A stretch of DNA of 64,000 nt, taken from Deltaproteobacteria bacterium. Its GTDB lineage: Bacteria; Desulfobacterota; DSM-4660; Desulfatiglandales; Desulfatiglandaceae. The stretch is from NCBI GenBank assembly GCA_019307815.1, contig JAFDIV010000004.1, forward strand, positions 64,501 through 128,500, in the 5' to 3' direction. The first letter of the stretch is position 1, and each line of letters opens with the position of its first letter. The translations under genes were made by a program, and so were the position numbers. Positions 54,967 through 63,565 of this stretch are shown here, one piece after another. A model generated the notes under the pieces. It did no database searches. It saw only the letters and a program-made list of their open reading frames with translations, and had not been told where the DNA came from.

Positions 54967-56130
54967 ATGGATTTTGTATTATCAGAGGAGTTGCAGATGC
55001 TGCGTGAAATGGCCCGCAATTTTGCTGACGAGAAGATTGCTCCTTACGCAGACGAGTGGGATGAAAAACATTACTTTCCTTATGAAGAAGTCATAAAGCC
55101 AATGGCGGAATTAGGCTTTTTCGGCACCGTAATACCTGAAGAATATGGCGGAAATGGGATGGGATGGCTTGCTGCCATGATTTTAACTGAAGAGATCGCC
55201 CGAGCTTCTAGCTCACTTCGAGTCCAATTGAATATGCAAACCCTCGGATGTGCCTTCACAATTTATAGGTATGGCTCCGAGGAACTAAAAAGGAAGTATA
55301 TACCAAAACTAGTAACTGCAGAATATTTGGGTTGTTTTGGGATTACGGAGCCAAATGCGGGCTCTGACGTCATGGCCATGAAATCCACAGCCGTGGACAA
55401 GGGAGATTACTGGCTGCTAAACGGGTCAAAAACATGGATCTCGAACGCCCCTATTGCGGACGTGATAATATATTATGCCTATACTGACAGGGAAGCCAGG
55501 GGGAAAGGCCTATCCGCCTTTGTTGTCGAGCCCAAAAACTTTAATGGAGTTACCACGACAGAGTTAGATAAAATGGGAACACGATCGACGCCAACAGGTG
55601 AAATCTATCTAGAAGATACCAAAGTCCCCAAGGAAAACATCTTAGGGAATCCAGGGGACGGGGCCAAAATTGTCTTCGGTTCTCTTAACCAGACGAGACT
55701 TTCTGCAGCGGCTGGTGGCGTGGGCGTAGCCCAGGCATGCCTTGATGCTGTGACCTCCTATTGCCAGGAAAGGGAACAATTTGGGAAACCCATTGGGCAA
55801 TTCCAAATGAACCAAGATCTGGTGGCCCAAATCGCTGCAGAGATTGAGGCCGCCAGACTTATGGTATACAAGGCTGCCTGGCAAAAAGACCAAGGCCAAT
55901 TGGGCAACACCCTTGAGGTTGCACATGCCAAATATTTGGCAGGAGAGGTAGCTGTAAAGGCCTCACAGGTTGCTATGAAGATTTTGGGTGCTTATGGTTA
56001 TTCGACGGAGTATCCGGTTGCCAGATATTATAGAGATGCCCCCGCGTATCAGATTGTGGAAGGCTCGACAAATATTTGTAAATGGATCATTGCTTTAGAT
56101 CAATTGGGAATCAGAAAAGCGAACCGCTAA
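54967..56130 (+). CDS. Glutaryl-CoA dehydrogenase, non-decarboxylating type
   Basis: 387 residues, full-length acyl-CoA dehydrogenase: 'GITEPNAGSDVMAM', 'LNGSKTWISNAP', 'SLNQTRLSAAAGGVGVAQ', catalytic-region 'VEGSTNICKWIIALDQLGIR'. The sequence closely follows the pattern I know for Desulfococcus multivorans Gdh, which oxidises glutaryl-CoA to glutaconyl-CoA without releasing CO2. Electrons go to ETF. The decarboxylase subunit directly downstream (28 bp) supports that reading. A general short-chain acyl-CoA dehydrogenase is the alternative. Confidence 0.88.
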   Translation: MDFVLSEELQMLREMARNFADEKIAPYADEWDEKHYFPYEEVIKPMAELGFFGTVIPEEYGGNGMGWLAAMILTEEIARASSSLRVQLNMQTLGCAFTIYRYGSEELKRKYIPKLVTAEYLGCFGITEPNAGSDVMAMKSTAVDKGDYWLLNGSKTWISNAPIADVIIYYAYTDREARGKGLSAFVVEPKNFNGVTTTELDKMGTRSTPTGEIYLEDTKVPKENILGNPGDGAKIVFGSLNQTRLSAAAGGVGVAQACLDAVTSYCQEREQFGKPIGQFQMNQDLVAQIAAEIEAARLMVYKAAWQKDQGQLGNTLEVAHAKYLAGEVAVKASQVAMKILGAYGYSTEYPVARYYRDAPAYQIVEGSTNICKWIIALDQLGIRKANR

Positions 56131-56158
56131 TCTCTCGAATCAGCTTAAGGAGGTAGTA

Positions 56159-57892
56159 ATGCGACCCTATTTTGAAATTATGAATCCTATAGGGAAACCC
56201 TTGACAGACAAACAACGAGAATCCACCAAGGAAAACGTGGAGCAGATCAAAAAGGTGGAAAAGGAAGTGGAAGAAGCCATTGAGGCAGTGAAAAATGCTG
56301 GCCTGCCCGCTGAGGTGATCAAAAAAAGGGGACAGATGACTGTGTGGGAAAGGATTGAGTATCTCATTGACCCTGGCACTTGGTGTCCCCTACACACCCT
56401 ATATAACCCTCAGTTCAACGAAGAAGGAACTACAGGTGTAGTGGATGGGCTTGCCCAGATCAACGGCAAATGGGCCGTTGTGATAGGGTTTGATAACAAG
56501 GTACTGGCAGGCGCCTGGATTGCAGGCCAGGCGGACAACCAGCTCCGCGTGACCGATATTGCCAAACGCCTTAGAGTCCCCTTGGTATGGTTGGTCAACT
56601 GCAGTGGTGTCAAGCTCACAGAACAGGAGGAGGTTTACGCCAACCGCAGGGGCAATGGGACCACCTTCTTCAGACATGCAGAACTGGAGAAGCTGGGTGT
56701 GCCCATTCTGGCGGGGATATACGGTACCAACCCGGCTGGAGGTGGTTATCAGGGTATAAGCCCTACCCTGCTCATTGCCCACAAGGACGCTAATATCGCC
56801 GTGGGCGGAGGAGGTATTGTGAGCGGTATGAGCCCAAAGGGCTATTTTGATGAGGAAGGTGCTGAACAAATTATAGAGGCCACGCGCCATTTCAAACAAG
56901 TGCCGCCCGGCAGCGTAAAAATCCACTACAATGAAACTGGCTTTTTCAAAGAGGTCTACGATTCCGAGACAGAAGTCCTGGACGCATTGAAAAAATACAT
57001 GGATATGATGCCCGCCTATGATCCCAACTTCTTCAGGGTTGCCGAACCCAAGGAACCCAAATACCCTGCCGAAGATATTAATCATATTGTGGCCTTTAAC
57101 CAAAAGCGGAGTTATAACTTTGACGAGGTGCTGGCAAGGATCTTTGACAACAGTGAACACATGGAGTTTAGACCAGACTATGGCCCTGAGGTGTATACGG
57201 GCCTGGCAAAGGTAAACGGGTTCCTCCTCGGCTTTATCGGCAACCGCCAAGGCTTCTTGGGAAAAGACTATCCTGAATACGCCCCTTACCCTGGGATAGG
57301 GGGCAAGCTGTATCGCCAGGGATTGATCAAGATGAATGAATTTGTCACCCTGTGTGGTCGTGACCGTGTGCCCATTGTCTGGTTTCAGGACACCACGGGG
57401 ATTGACGTAGGCGACCTTGCTGAAAAGGCCGAACTCTTGGGACTTGGCCAATCCTTGATCTATTCCATTGAACAGACCGACGTGCCCATGATGTGCATTG
57501 TTCTGCGCAAAGGTACGGCAGCAGCTCACTACATCATGGGTGGTCCCACTGCCAATAACCATAATGCCTTCACCCTTGGGACACCCACTACGGAAATTTA
57601 TGTGATGCACGGTGAGACCGCGGCGGTCGCTTCATTTGCCAGGAGGCTGGTCAAAGAAAAGGAGGCTGGCAGACCGCTTCAGCCCGTGATTGATAAGATG
57701 AATGCCTTGGCAAAGGAATATTATGAAAAGTCACGTCCTATTTATTGTGCCAGGAGAGGATTTGTGGACGAAATTGTCTTCTTACCTAATCTGCGAAAAT
57801 ACATTGCGGCCTTTGCTGGCTGTGTATATCAGAACCCCAAATCCATTTGCCCTCAAAACCATATGATGATACCGAGAATCATTAAAGGCTAA
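56159..57892 (+). CDS. gcdA: Glutaconyl-CoA decarboxylase alpha (carboxyltransferase) subunit
   Basis: 577 residues. Two crotonase-like carboxyltransferase halves, with 'GTNPAGGGYQGISPTLLIAH' and 'AVGGGGIVSGMSPKGYFDEE' in the first and 'GMPTANN'-like 'YIMGGPTANNHNAFTLGTPT' in the second. This is the long GcdA form rather than the acetyl- or propionyl-CoA carboxylase type. It moves CO2 from glutaconyl-CoA to a biotin carrier, and in the full complex that drives Na+ export. The membrane and biotin subunits are not in this window. AAGGAGG precedes the ATG. Confidence 0.9.
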   Translation: MRPYFEIMNPIGKPLTDKQRESTKENVEQIKKVEKEVEEAIEAVKNAGLPAEVIKKRGQMTVWERIEYLIDPGTWCPLHTLYNPQFNEEGTTGVVDGLAQINGKWAVVIGFDNKVLAGAWIAGQADNQLRVTDIAKRLRVPLVWLVNCSGVKLTEQEEVYANRRGNGTTFFRHAELEKLGVPILAGIYGTNPAGGGYQGISPTLLIAHKDANIAVGGGGIVSGMSPKGYFDEEGAEQIIEATRHFKQVPPGSVKIHYNETGFFKEVYDSETEVLDALKKYMDMMPAYDPNFFRVAEPKEPKYPAEDINHIVAFNQKRSYNFDEVLARIFDNSEHMEFRPDYGPEVYTGLAKVNGFLLGFIGNRQGFLGKDYPEYAPYPGIGGKLYRQGLIKMNEFVTLCGRDRVPIVWFQDTTGIDVGDLAEKAELLGLGQSLIYSIEQTDVPMMCIVLRKGTAAAHYIMGGPTANNHNAFTLGTPTTEIYVMHGETAAVASFARRLVKEKEAGRPLQPVIDKMNALAKEYYEKSRPIYCARRGFVDEIVFLPNLRKYIAAFAGCVYQNPKSICPQNHMMIPRIIKG

Positions 57893-57905
57893 AGCCTAAT
57901 AGGCG

Positions 57906-57942
57906 CCGCAGGGGTATCGCCGGTAACTTGATATCCCTGCGG
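57906..57942 (+). terminator. Long hairpin after gcdA
   Basis: A 13-bp stem, CCGCAGGGGTATC / GATATCCCTGCGG with one G-U pair and an 11-nt loop, starts 14 bp after the gcdA stop. No U-run follows, so it may be a 3' mRNA-stabilising structure or a factor-assisted terminator. Confidence 0.55.
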
Positions 57943-57980
57943 GCCGCATACCCTTATTCCACCACTTCGGTACCACCCTG

Positions 57981-58238
57981 ATGTCAAAGCCGATCGTTTT
58001 GTTCAGTACGATACTCGTCATAGTAGGCTGTGTATATATGATACCCCATGGACCTTCCATCCGGCAACATCCCGAAGTACACAAAGAAGTGACAAAAGAT
58101 AATAAATGCCTTCAATGCCATGATCCAAACCATCCAGTAGGGCCGCCTATACCCCACCGGAAAGTGGCCAATTGTCTTAGATGTCATAATGATGAGATTA
58201 AACAGAAAGCAGACAATTCCTTTATGTGGCCATTCTAA
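57981..58238 (+). CDS. Small dihaem c-type cytochrome lipoprotein
   Basis: 85 residues with two haem-binding motifs, CLQCH (43-47) and CLRCH (65-69), and several further His that could be axial ligands. The N-terminus is a hydrophobic signal with a lipobox-like 'IVGC' (Cys17), so it is probably an exported lipoprotein. Its 3' end overlaps the convergent mgtE gene by 17 bp. It could be a periplasmic electron shuttle; the redox partner is unknown. The ribosome binding site is weak. Confidence 0.72.
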   Translation: MSKPIVLFSTILVIVGCVYMIPHGPSIRQHPEVHKEVTKDNKCLQCHDPNHPVGPPIPHRKVANCLRCHNDEIKQKADNSFMWPF

Positions 58239-59586
58239 GGTAAAAGGTAACAAACAAAAGATAGATGAGCAGCCCAAGGATGTCATTGGAAGTGGAGACA
58301 AAAGGCCCTGTGGCCAAGGCTGGGTCCACACCTATTCTCTTAAACGCCAATGGGACGGCTGAACCAATGAAGCCGGCATTTAGCATAACCATCAAAAGCG
58401 CCAATGCCACCACTGCGCCTAATTCATAGTTCGACAGCCAGGTTCCCACAATCAATCCCAGCAAGACCCCGCAAATAATCCCATTGCCAAAGGCAACCTT
58501 CATTTCTGTAAGCAAACGCTTGCCTGTTCGCATCAGGCTTATATCCCCTGTGGCCAAACCTCGTACCACGATAATTGCCGCCTGTTGGCCGGTATTTCCG
58601 CCCATGGCCATAATTACAGGGAAGAAAAATGACAAGGCGATTACCTTCTCTAGCGACGATTCAAATCTGCTTATCACAAGGGCCGATATTAGCTCACCGA
58701 ATATACCACCTATAAGCCATGGGAGCCTGGCCCTTGATATCTTCAGGGGTGAATCTTCCGTGATTTCCTGATCAATGACACCAGCTATACGGGTCATGTC
58801 CTCGTCCACTTCGTCTTCAATCACGTCAATGACGTCATCATGCGTAATCCGACCCACCAAGCGGTTTTGGTCATCTACAACCGGAATATTCACCAGATCA
58901 TACTTCTTCACAAGATGAACAACTTCTTCCTGATCTGCATTGACATTTACCGAAATCACGTTAGGATTCATAATCTCACTGATCTTGCGGTCATGGGGCT
59001 CCAACAATAAATCCTTTAGGGAAATCACGCCCACTAGCCTGTTATTTATATCCACCACCCAAAGATAATAAAGATTCTCAACCTCATCTGCCTTTTGCCG
59101 AATTACATCAATGGCCTCCTTCACAGTAGCATCCGCCCTAACCGCCACAAATTCGAGGCCCATGATCCCACCGGCCGTGTCCTCTGGGTAGGGCAGTAAC
59201 TTTTCAATCTCTTCTGATACATCACCTCGAAGGGTCTGGATGATAGCCCTAGCCCGCTCAGCTGGGAGATCACCGATCACATCGGCAGCATCGTCTGATT
59301 CCAGCTCTTGAACAATCTCACTCAAGGCCTCATCATCCAAGTCCTCCAAAAGCCGGCCTTGAACCGGAGGCTCTATCTCCACCAAGACCTCTCCAGCCCC
59401 TTCCGGCTCTAGAACCTGAAATATGAAAAGGCGTTCATCATGGTCCAGGTGCTCAATGAGGTCTGCCACGTCCGCTGGCTGCATCTCATCAATGCGCCTT
59501 GCCAATGCTTCTGTGTCCTTTTTCTCTATTAGCCCTTTGACCTCTTGAATCAGTTCTTCACTAAGAGGTCTTACCTCAGTCATCAT
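58222..59586 (-). CDS. mgtE: Magnesium transporter MgtE
   Basis: 454 residues: an N-terminal helical MgtE domain ('LLPYPEDTAGGIMGLEFVAV'), a CBS pair ('ISEIMNPNVISVN', 'RLVGRITHDDVIDVI') and five C-terminal membrane helices with the pore signature 'MAMGGNTGQQAAIIVVRGLA'. A Mg2+ channel gated by cytosolic Mg2+. It follows the DHH gene by 13 bp. Confidence 0.94.
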   Translation of the reverse strand: MMTEVRPLSEELIQEVKGLIEKKDTEALARRIDEMQPADVADLIEHLDHDERLFIFQVLEPEGAGEVLVEIEPPVQGRLLEDLDDEALSEIVQELESDDAADVIGDLPAERARAIIQTLRGDVSEEIEKLLPYPEDTAGGIMGLEFVAVRADATVKEAIDVIRQKADEVENLYYLWVVDINNRLVGVISLKDLLLEPHDRKISEIMNPNVISVNVNADQEEVVHLVKKYDLVNIPVVDDQNRLVGRITHDDVIDVIEDEVDEDMTRIAGVIDQEITEDSPLKISRARLPWLIGGIFGELISALVISRFESSLEKVIALSFFFPVIMAMGGNTGQQAAIIVVRGLATGDISLMRTGKRLLTEMKVAFGNGIICGVLLGLIVGTWLSNYELGAVVALALLMVMLNAGFIGSAVPLAFKRIGVDPALATGPFVSTSNDILGLLIYLLFVTFYLRMAT

Positions 59587-59599
59587 AACAGTCCTCTCT

Positions 59600-60598
59600 T
59601 TACATGGCAGCTCTCAAGGTGTTCATAAGGAATCGCTCGATCTCAGAACTCTCTTTTGCCTGCTCCAGGACTGACTCAAGGGGGATCTCAGCCCTTGCTG
59701 CAGCCTTATGTCCACCGGCAGTCCCCCCCATATGGGCAAATACCTTTTCTGCCAATCTTCCCGCATTGCCCCTGAATCCAGCGTTTCTTAAAATCACAAT
59801 CATTGTGCCGTTGCAAATTCCCGCTGTAACACTCCATGTGGCTTCGGCCAATTTCATGAAAAAATCGGCAATCATGACCAGAATGTCGGGGTCTTTCACC
59901 TCTTCCATGTACACAAACGCCGTATTCTTGAACAGCTTTACCCTCTCCATGGCGAACTGGTAGCTGGCCAGGGTACGCCGGGTCATTTCTGATGATTCAA
60001 TCTTCTTGATAATGTTCATGTTTGCGTATTGGTATAGATAGCGAAACGCATTAACATCATTGGCCAAAGATGCCCTCACAAAATTATCCGTATCAGTCTT
60101 TATCCCATAGAAAAGCGCTGTAGCCAGTCTGGGGGAAGGTTTTATTTTTGCTGCCCTTAGATACTCAGTCATAATAGTAGAATTCGCGCCATAGTCATCT
60201 TTTATATCCACAAACAGGGCCTTGGTATGGGGGCCTACAGGATGATGGTCAATTATGATATCAAATTGGTAATTGAAAAATTGCTCATTATGATGTGGCT
60301 GGGAATCCACAATAGCCCATTTTGTCACCTTGGGTAGTGCCAATTTCCGAATAGGCTGTTGATTCACCTTTAGATGGTGGACAAATGCCAGATTATCAGC
60401 TCTCCGAATAGGGTTTATGTGATAGATAGACACCCTTTTGACCTTTCGCCAAAATAAACGTTTAAGGGCCATTGCACTGGCCATACCATCTGGATCGGCA
60501 TTGATCAGGATTGCGACAACATCCTCCGGCGATACCACCCCCAGTAGCCTTTTCCACTTTTCCACTGTCGGCGTGGACCTGGCAAAAGGATGATCCAT
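59600..60598 (-). CDS. DHH-family phosphoesterase
   Basis: 332 residues from the ATG at 60598, which overlaps the thiE stop (TGATG); a start at 60637 inside thiE is possible. Motifs: 'NADPDGMASAMAL' (in place of DHDPDA), 'IVDSQPHHNEQ', 'DIIIDHHPVG' (DHH) and a C-terminal DHHA1-type 'GGTAGGHKAAARAEIP'. Such proteins are oligoribonuclease/pAp phosphatases or cyclic-dinucleotide phosphodiesterases. pAp removal would suit a sulfate-using cell, but the substrate is not settled by sequence. Confidence 0.85.
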   Translation of the reverse strand: MDHPFARSTPTVEKWKRLLGVVSPEDVVAILINADPDGMASAMALKRLFWRKVKRVSIYHINPIRRADNLAFVHHLKVNQQPIRKLALPKVTKWAIVDSQPHHNEQFFNYQFDIIIDHHPVGPHTKALFVDIKDDYGANSTIMTEYLRAAKIKPSPRLATALFYGIKTDTDNFVRASLANDVNAFRYLYQYANMNIIKKIESSEMTRRTLASYQFAMERVKLFKNTAFVYMEEVKDPDILVMIADFFMKLAEATWSVTAGICNGTMIVILRNAGFRGNAGRLAEKVFAHMGGTAGGHKAAARAEIPLESVLEQAKESSEIERFLMNTLRAAM

Positions 60599-61230
60599 CA
60601 GCGGCTCTTGAGAAGCTCTCTCTTTATCGCCCTGCATTGTTCCTCGATGTCCTCCGCCAAAAGCACATCCGAGATGACAGCCACCCTAGTGCATCCTGCT
60701 CGTATCACGTTGGAAAGGTTGGCTTTACTAATTCCACCAATAGCTACATAGGGAATGGGACAGATGTCCCGAACCTTAGACAGCAAAGCTGTACCCACTA
60801 AGGGCTCCCTATCCTCTTTTGTGGCCGTTTCGAAAATAGGCCCTACTCCAATGTAGTCCGCGCCAGCTGAGACGGCCTCGTTAATTTGCCTCTCCGAATG
60901 GGTGGAAACACCTATGATCTTATCTTTCATCAATGGACGAGCCAACTCAATGGGGATATCGTCCTGGCCCAGATGTACCCCATCTGCATCAAGAATCAAT
61001 GCAATATCTACGTCATCATTGACTATGAACAAGACCCCAGCCTCTCGTGTCACCTTTCGAACCTCGAACCCAAACTCCACCCGCCGTCTCTTGCTCAGTT
61101 GCTTTTCTCTCAGTTGGATGACATCTGCTCCACCCCTTATCTGGGCCTTGACCATCTCCAGCGGATCCCTTCCCCGCAAGTACCTCCCGGGGGTAAAGCA
61201 ATACAAGTGCACATCCTCTATTGATTTCAT
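60598..61230 (-). CDS. thiE: Thiamine-phosphate synthase
   Basis: 210 residues, TIM barrel with ThiE motifs 'VIQLREKQLSKRR', 'VNDDVDIALILDADGVHLGQ', 'GVSTHSERQINEA', 'DYIGVGPIFETATK' and 'YVAIGGISKANL'. It joins HMP-PP and the thiazole phosphate into thiamine phosphate. Six bp separate it from thi4, which makes the thiazole half. Confidence 0.93.
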   Translation of the reverse strand: MKSIEDVHLYCFTPGRYLRGRDPLEMVKAQIRGGADVIQLREKQLSKRRRVEFGFEVRKVTREAGVLFIVNDDVDIALILDADGVHLGQDDIPIELARPLMKDKIIGVSTHSERQINEAVSAGADYIGVGPIFETATKEDREPLVGTALLSKVRDICPIPYVAIGGISKANLSNVIRAGCTRVAVISDVLLAEDIEEQCRAIKRELLKSR

Positions 61231-61236
61231 TATCCC

Positions 61237-62028
61237 TTAGCCTTTTATCCTCCCGATGAGTTCTTCAGCGGCCTTCCTCCCCGACAAAAGCATGCCGCCA
61301 AAGATGGGCCCCATTCTAGGGCCTCCAAAGGCGTTGTTGGCTGCCATGCCAACCACATAAAGACCAGGAAAAACCTCCCTGGTATTTTCAACAGTGAACT
61401 GCTCTCCTTTCTCGGCCCAAAGGGGCATTTCACCAACTACCTCTCCTGTTTTGGTATGCAGTTTCACATCCATCTTACGGGTGACAATATGGCAGATCTC
61501 TGCAGGATGCCCTGTCCCGTCAACGACGAACTTTGCCTCAATACCCAGGGGGTCCACATGAAGCCCCAAGTTTTCCACAGGAGACCAATTAATCACTAAA
61601 CCGCACACCCGTATTCCCCCATTGTCTCCGCGGAAAAGAACGTCCGTTGCCCTGATCAAATTGAAAATTTTGGTTCCAGCCCTGAGACATTGGGAGATGA
61701 TCGTAGATGTGGCCTCCACACTGTCCATTGTAAAATAGCCACCCGTTTTATCCTGATAGCGAATTCCCAGCTCTTCCACCAAGGAAAGGGCATCTTCTTG
61801 AATGACGATCTCATTAAACATCATCCCTCCGCCCCACATGCCTCCTCCGGGAGCAAGCTTTGATTCAAATATGGCAGCCTTTACTCCTGCCTTTCCCAGA
61901 TAAAAACCCGCAACCAAATTTGCCGGCCCAGCGCCAACCAGGGCCACATCTAGGTTAAGTGTGGCCAGCAATTTTTCAGTATAGCCCTCAATAATCCGCC
62001 TTGAAATATCCGTATCATTCAAAAGCAT
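61237..62028 (-). CDS. thi4: Thi4-type thiazole synthase
   Basis: 263 residues from the ATG at 62028, supported by GGAGG 8 nt upstream; a longer frame to 62103 exists. FAD/NAD-binding start 'VALVGAGPANLVAGFYLGKA', 'GGGMWGGGMMFNEIVIQ', 'GMAANNAFGGPRMGPIFGG'. Yeast Thi4 gives up the sulfur of one Cys (Cys205), while archaeal forms have His there and use sulfide. The aligned stretch here is 'VDGTGHPAEICHIV', with Cys and His adjacent, so the type cannot be settled by eye. Use of free sulfide would suit this organism. No TPP riboswitch was recognised upstream. Confidence 0.9.
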   Translation of the reverse strand: MLLNDTDISRRIIEGYTEKLLATLNLDVALVGAGPANLVAGFYLGKAGVKAAIFESKLAPGGGMWGGGMMFNEIVIQEDALSLVEELGIRYQDKTGGYFTMDSVEATSTIISQCLRAGTKIFNLIRATDVLFRGDNGGIRVCGLVINWSPVENLGLHVDPLGIEAKFVVDGTGHPAEICHIVTRKMDVKLHTKTGEVVGEMPLWAEKGEQFTVENTREVFPGLYVVGMAANNAFGGPRMGPIFGGMLLSGRKAAEELIGRIKG

Positions 62029-62181
62029 CCTCTCATCCTCCATAATCTCACCAAGATATATTGTTCTCCTATCAGGTATAAAACTTTTTCCACAAAGATC
62101 CAAGACATCAAAAGCCGCTTAAAATCAAAATTCATAAGAAGCCACAACTCAGAGTATCAAATGTCAAAGTCCAAATGTCAA

Positions 62182-62225
62182 ATTCATCCGCCATAGGCGG
62201 ATTAATCCGCCTATGGCGGATGAAT
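62182..62225. repeat. Perfect 44-bp palindrome
   Basis: A perfect palindrome with no mismatch. It is made of two copies of the inner palindrome CCGCC-ATA-GGCGG (the second as CCGCC-TAT-GGCGG) joined by ATTAAT and flanked by ATTCAT / ATGAAT. It lies in the spacer between thi4 and the sugar-isomerase-like gene, next to short repeats of 'AATGTCAAA'. It could form a cruciform or a strong RNA hairpin, and looks like a dispersed REP- or MITE-type element. Confidence 0.75.
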
Positions 62226-62270
62226 GTCAAGTTTCCTTTTGCCTTGGGCCTTTCAACCCCTTTTCATGGA

Positions 62271-63095
62271 TTACCATGGCCAGTTTTGTTCAAGCCATTT
62301 CAGGCTGGGCCACAAATCCTCTTTTCTGTGGGGCTCCAAGGTGATTACAGGGGGTTCCCCTCGCCTTTTTCGAAGCCAGTCGAACAATGCTGTGAAATCA
62401 ATAGTCCCACATCCCAGTCCAAGATGTTCGTCCCGACCCCCATTATTGTCATGGAGGTGAAGCTGGCCCAAAAATCCTCCAAGACAGGAAAGCCATTCGT
62501 GTATCGAGGCCTTCCCAAAGGCCGCCTGATGCCCAGTATCAAAGCAAAACTTCACGCCCAAATCCTCCAGCTCTTCAAAGAGGGGCAAAAGATATTCAGG
62601 CCTCTCTTCGTGCACGTTTTCCAACGTGAGGGTAATCCCTTCTTCAGCAAGGCCCTCAGCCATCCATTTCCACGTATCAATGCTGTTTCGCAGCCACACC
62701 TCTCTAATGAAACCATAACGCTTTTCATCATAACCGGCATGACATACCACCACCTGGGGGCTCAATATGCGAGCCACCCCCATCACTTGCTCAAAACGCC
62801 TTCTTGTAACTTCTCGTATGGCATGATCCGGCGAGCCTGCGGACAGATCAATAAAAGGGCTGTGAATCGTTACCCTAAGATCTGCCTCCACCAATTTTTC
62901 GTGAATCGCTTTGAATCGATCTGGGCTAATACTGTCCAATGCCTCTGCATCCAAGCCTATCTCTGCATTCAAGCCGTGCTGAACAAACGAATCCAGATAG
63001 GAGTCCATGAGCATGGAAAACGGGATATTAACGTAGACCTGCCGTTTTATTCTTCCATTGGGTACGACTCCTGTCTCTGAGCACTCCATCTCCAA
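62271..63095 (-). CDS. Sugar-phosphate isomerase/epimerase-like TIM barrel
   Basis: 274 residues, AP-endonuclease-2/xylose-isomerase-like barrel. Metal-binding His/Glu/Asp are seen in 'VTIHSPFIDLSAGSPD', 'VVCHAGYDEKRYG', 'LTLENVHEE', 'FCFDTGHQAAFG' and 'QLHLHDNNGGRDEHLGLG'. The family covers sugar isomerases, epimerases and endonuclease IV; no exact substrate can be given. The apparent 301-residue plus-strand frame over it is a shadow. Confidence 0.87.
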   Translation of the reverse strand: MEMECSETGVVPNGRIKRQVYVNIPFSMLMDSYLDSFVQHGLNAEIGLDAEALDSISPDRFKAIHEKLVEADLRVTIHSPFIDLSAGSPDHAIREVTRRRFEQVMGVARILSPQVVVCHAGYDEKRYGFIREVWLRNSIDTWKWMAEGLAEEGITLTLENVHEERPEYLLPLFEELEDLGVKFCFDTGHQAAFGKASIHEWLSCLGGFLGQLHLHDNNGGRDEHLGLGCGTIDFTALFDWLRKRRGEPPVITLEPHRKEDLWPSLKWLEQNWPW

Positions 63096-63220
63096 CTTCC
63101 CCCATTACATTATCCTAATACGCTATATCTTTTATTTTTCACTTTGTTGACAACCTAAGGATTTACCAATATAGTAAGCGGGTCAAATCCGCAGACCACA
63201 TGTATGCTGGATCCTGAACA

Positions 63221-63565
63221 ATGAAAAAGGCTATAATTTCTCCACTTTGCTCTGCGTTTGTTATCCCCGGACTAGGCCAAATATTAAATCAGCATATAAA
63301 AAAAGGGCTTCTCTTACTTTTTATCATCTTTGGGCTCTTTGTAGCCACCCTTATACAACTTTATAGGATATTGACTGCCTTGATAAAGGAGGCTCCACTG
63401 TCAACTCTAGGCCCAGAAGGCATCATAAATTCCTTTAGAGCAACTCACCCTGTGGGCCTATACTGGATTGCGGGCATATTCGCTCTGCTATGGTTTTACT
63501 CTGTCATTGATGCCTGGTTTTATGGGCATAAGCTGGACAAGCTGGAAAAGGATATTACAAGATGA
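63221..63565 (+). CDS. Small membrane protein
   Basis: 114 residues. 'SAFVIPGLGQILNQHIKKGL' resembles the start of TM2-domain-like proteins, followed by a long hydrophobic helix ('LLLLFIIFGLFVATLIQLY') and another near the end ('GLYWIAGIFALLWFYSVI'). Function unknown. Its stop overlaps the next gene by 4 bases (63562-63565), so the two are coupled. Confidence 0.75.
   Translation: MKKAIISPLCSAFVIPGLGQILNQHIKKGLLLLFIIFGLFVATLIQLYRILTALIKEAPLSTLGPEGIINSFRATHPVGLYWIAGIFALLWFYSVIDAWFYGHKLDKLEKDITR

Noticed and set aside
56399-57610. A 403-codon minus-strand frame
   Set aside because: It is the mirror of gcdA, whose carboxyltransferase motifs are complete; the minus-strand product has no family features.
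62029-62181. Possible TPP riboswitch ahead of thi4-thiE
   Set aside because: The CUGAGA and ACCUGA-type core elements of the thi-box were not found in the leader on the minus strand.
62175-63080. A 301-codon plus-strand frame
   Set aside because: It overlaps the 44-bp palindrome and the metal-binding TIM-barrel gene on the other strand; no ribosome binding site or domain.
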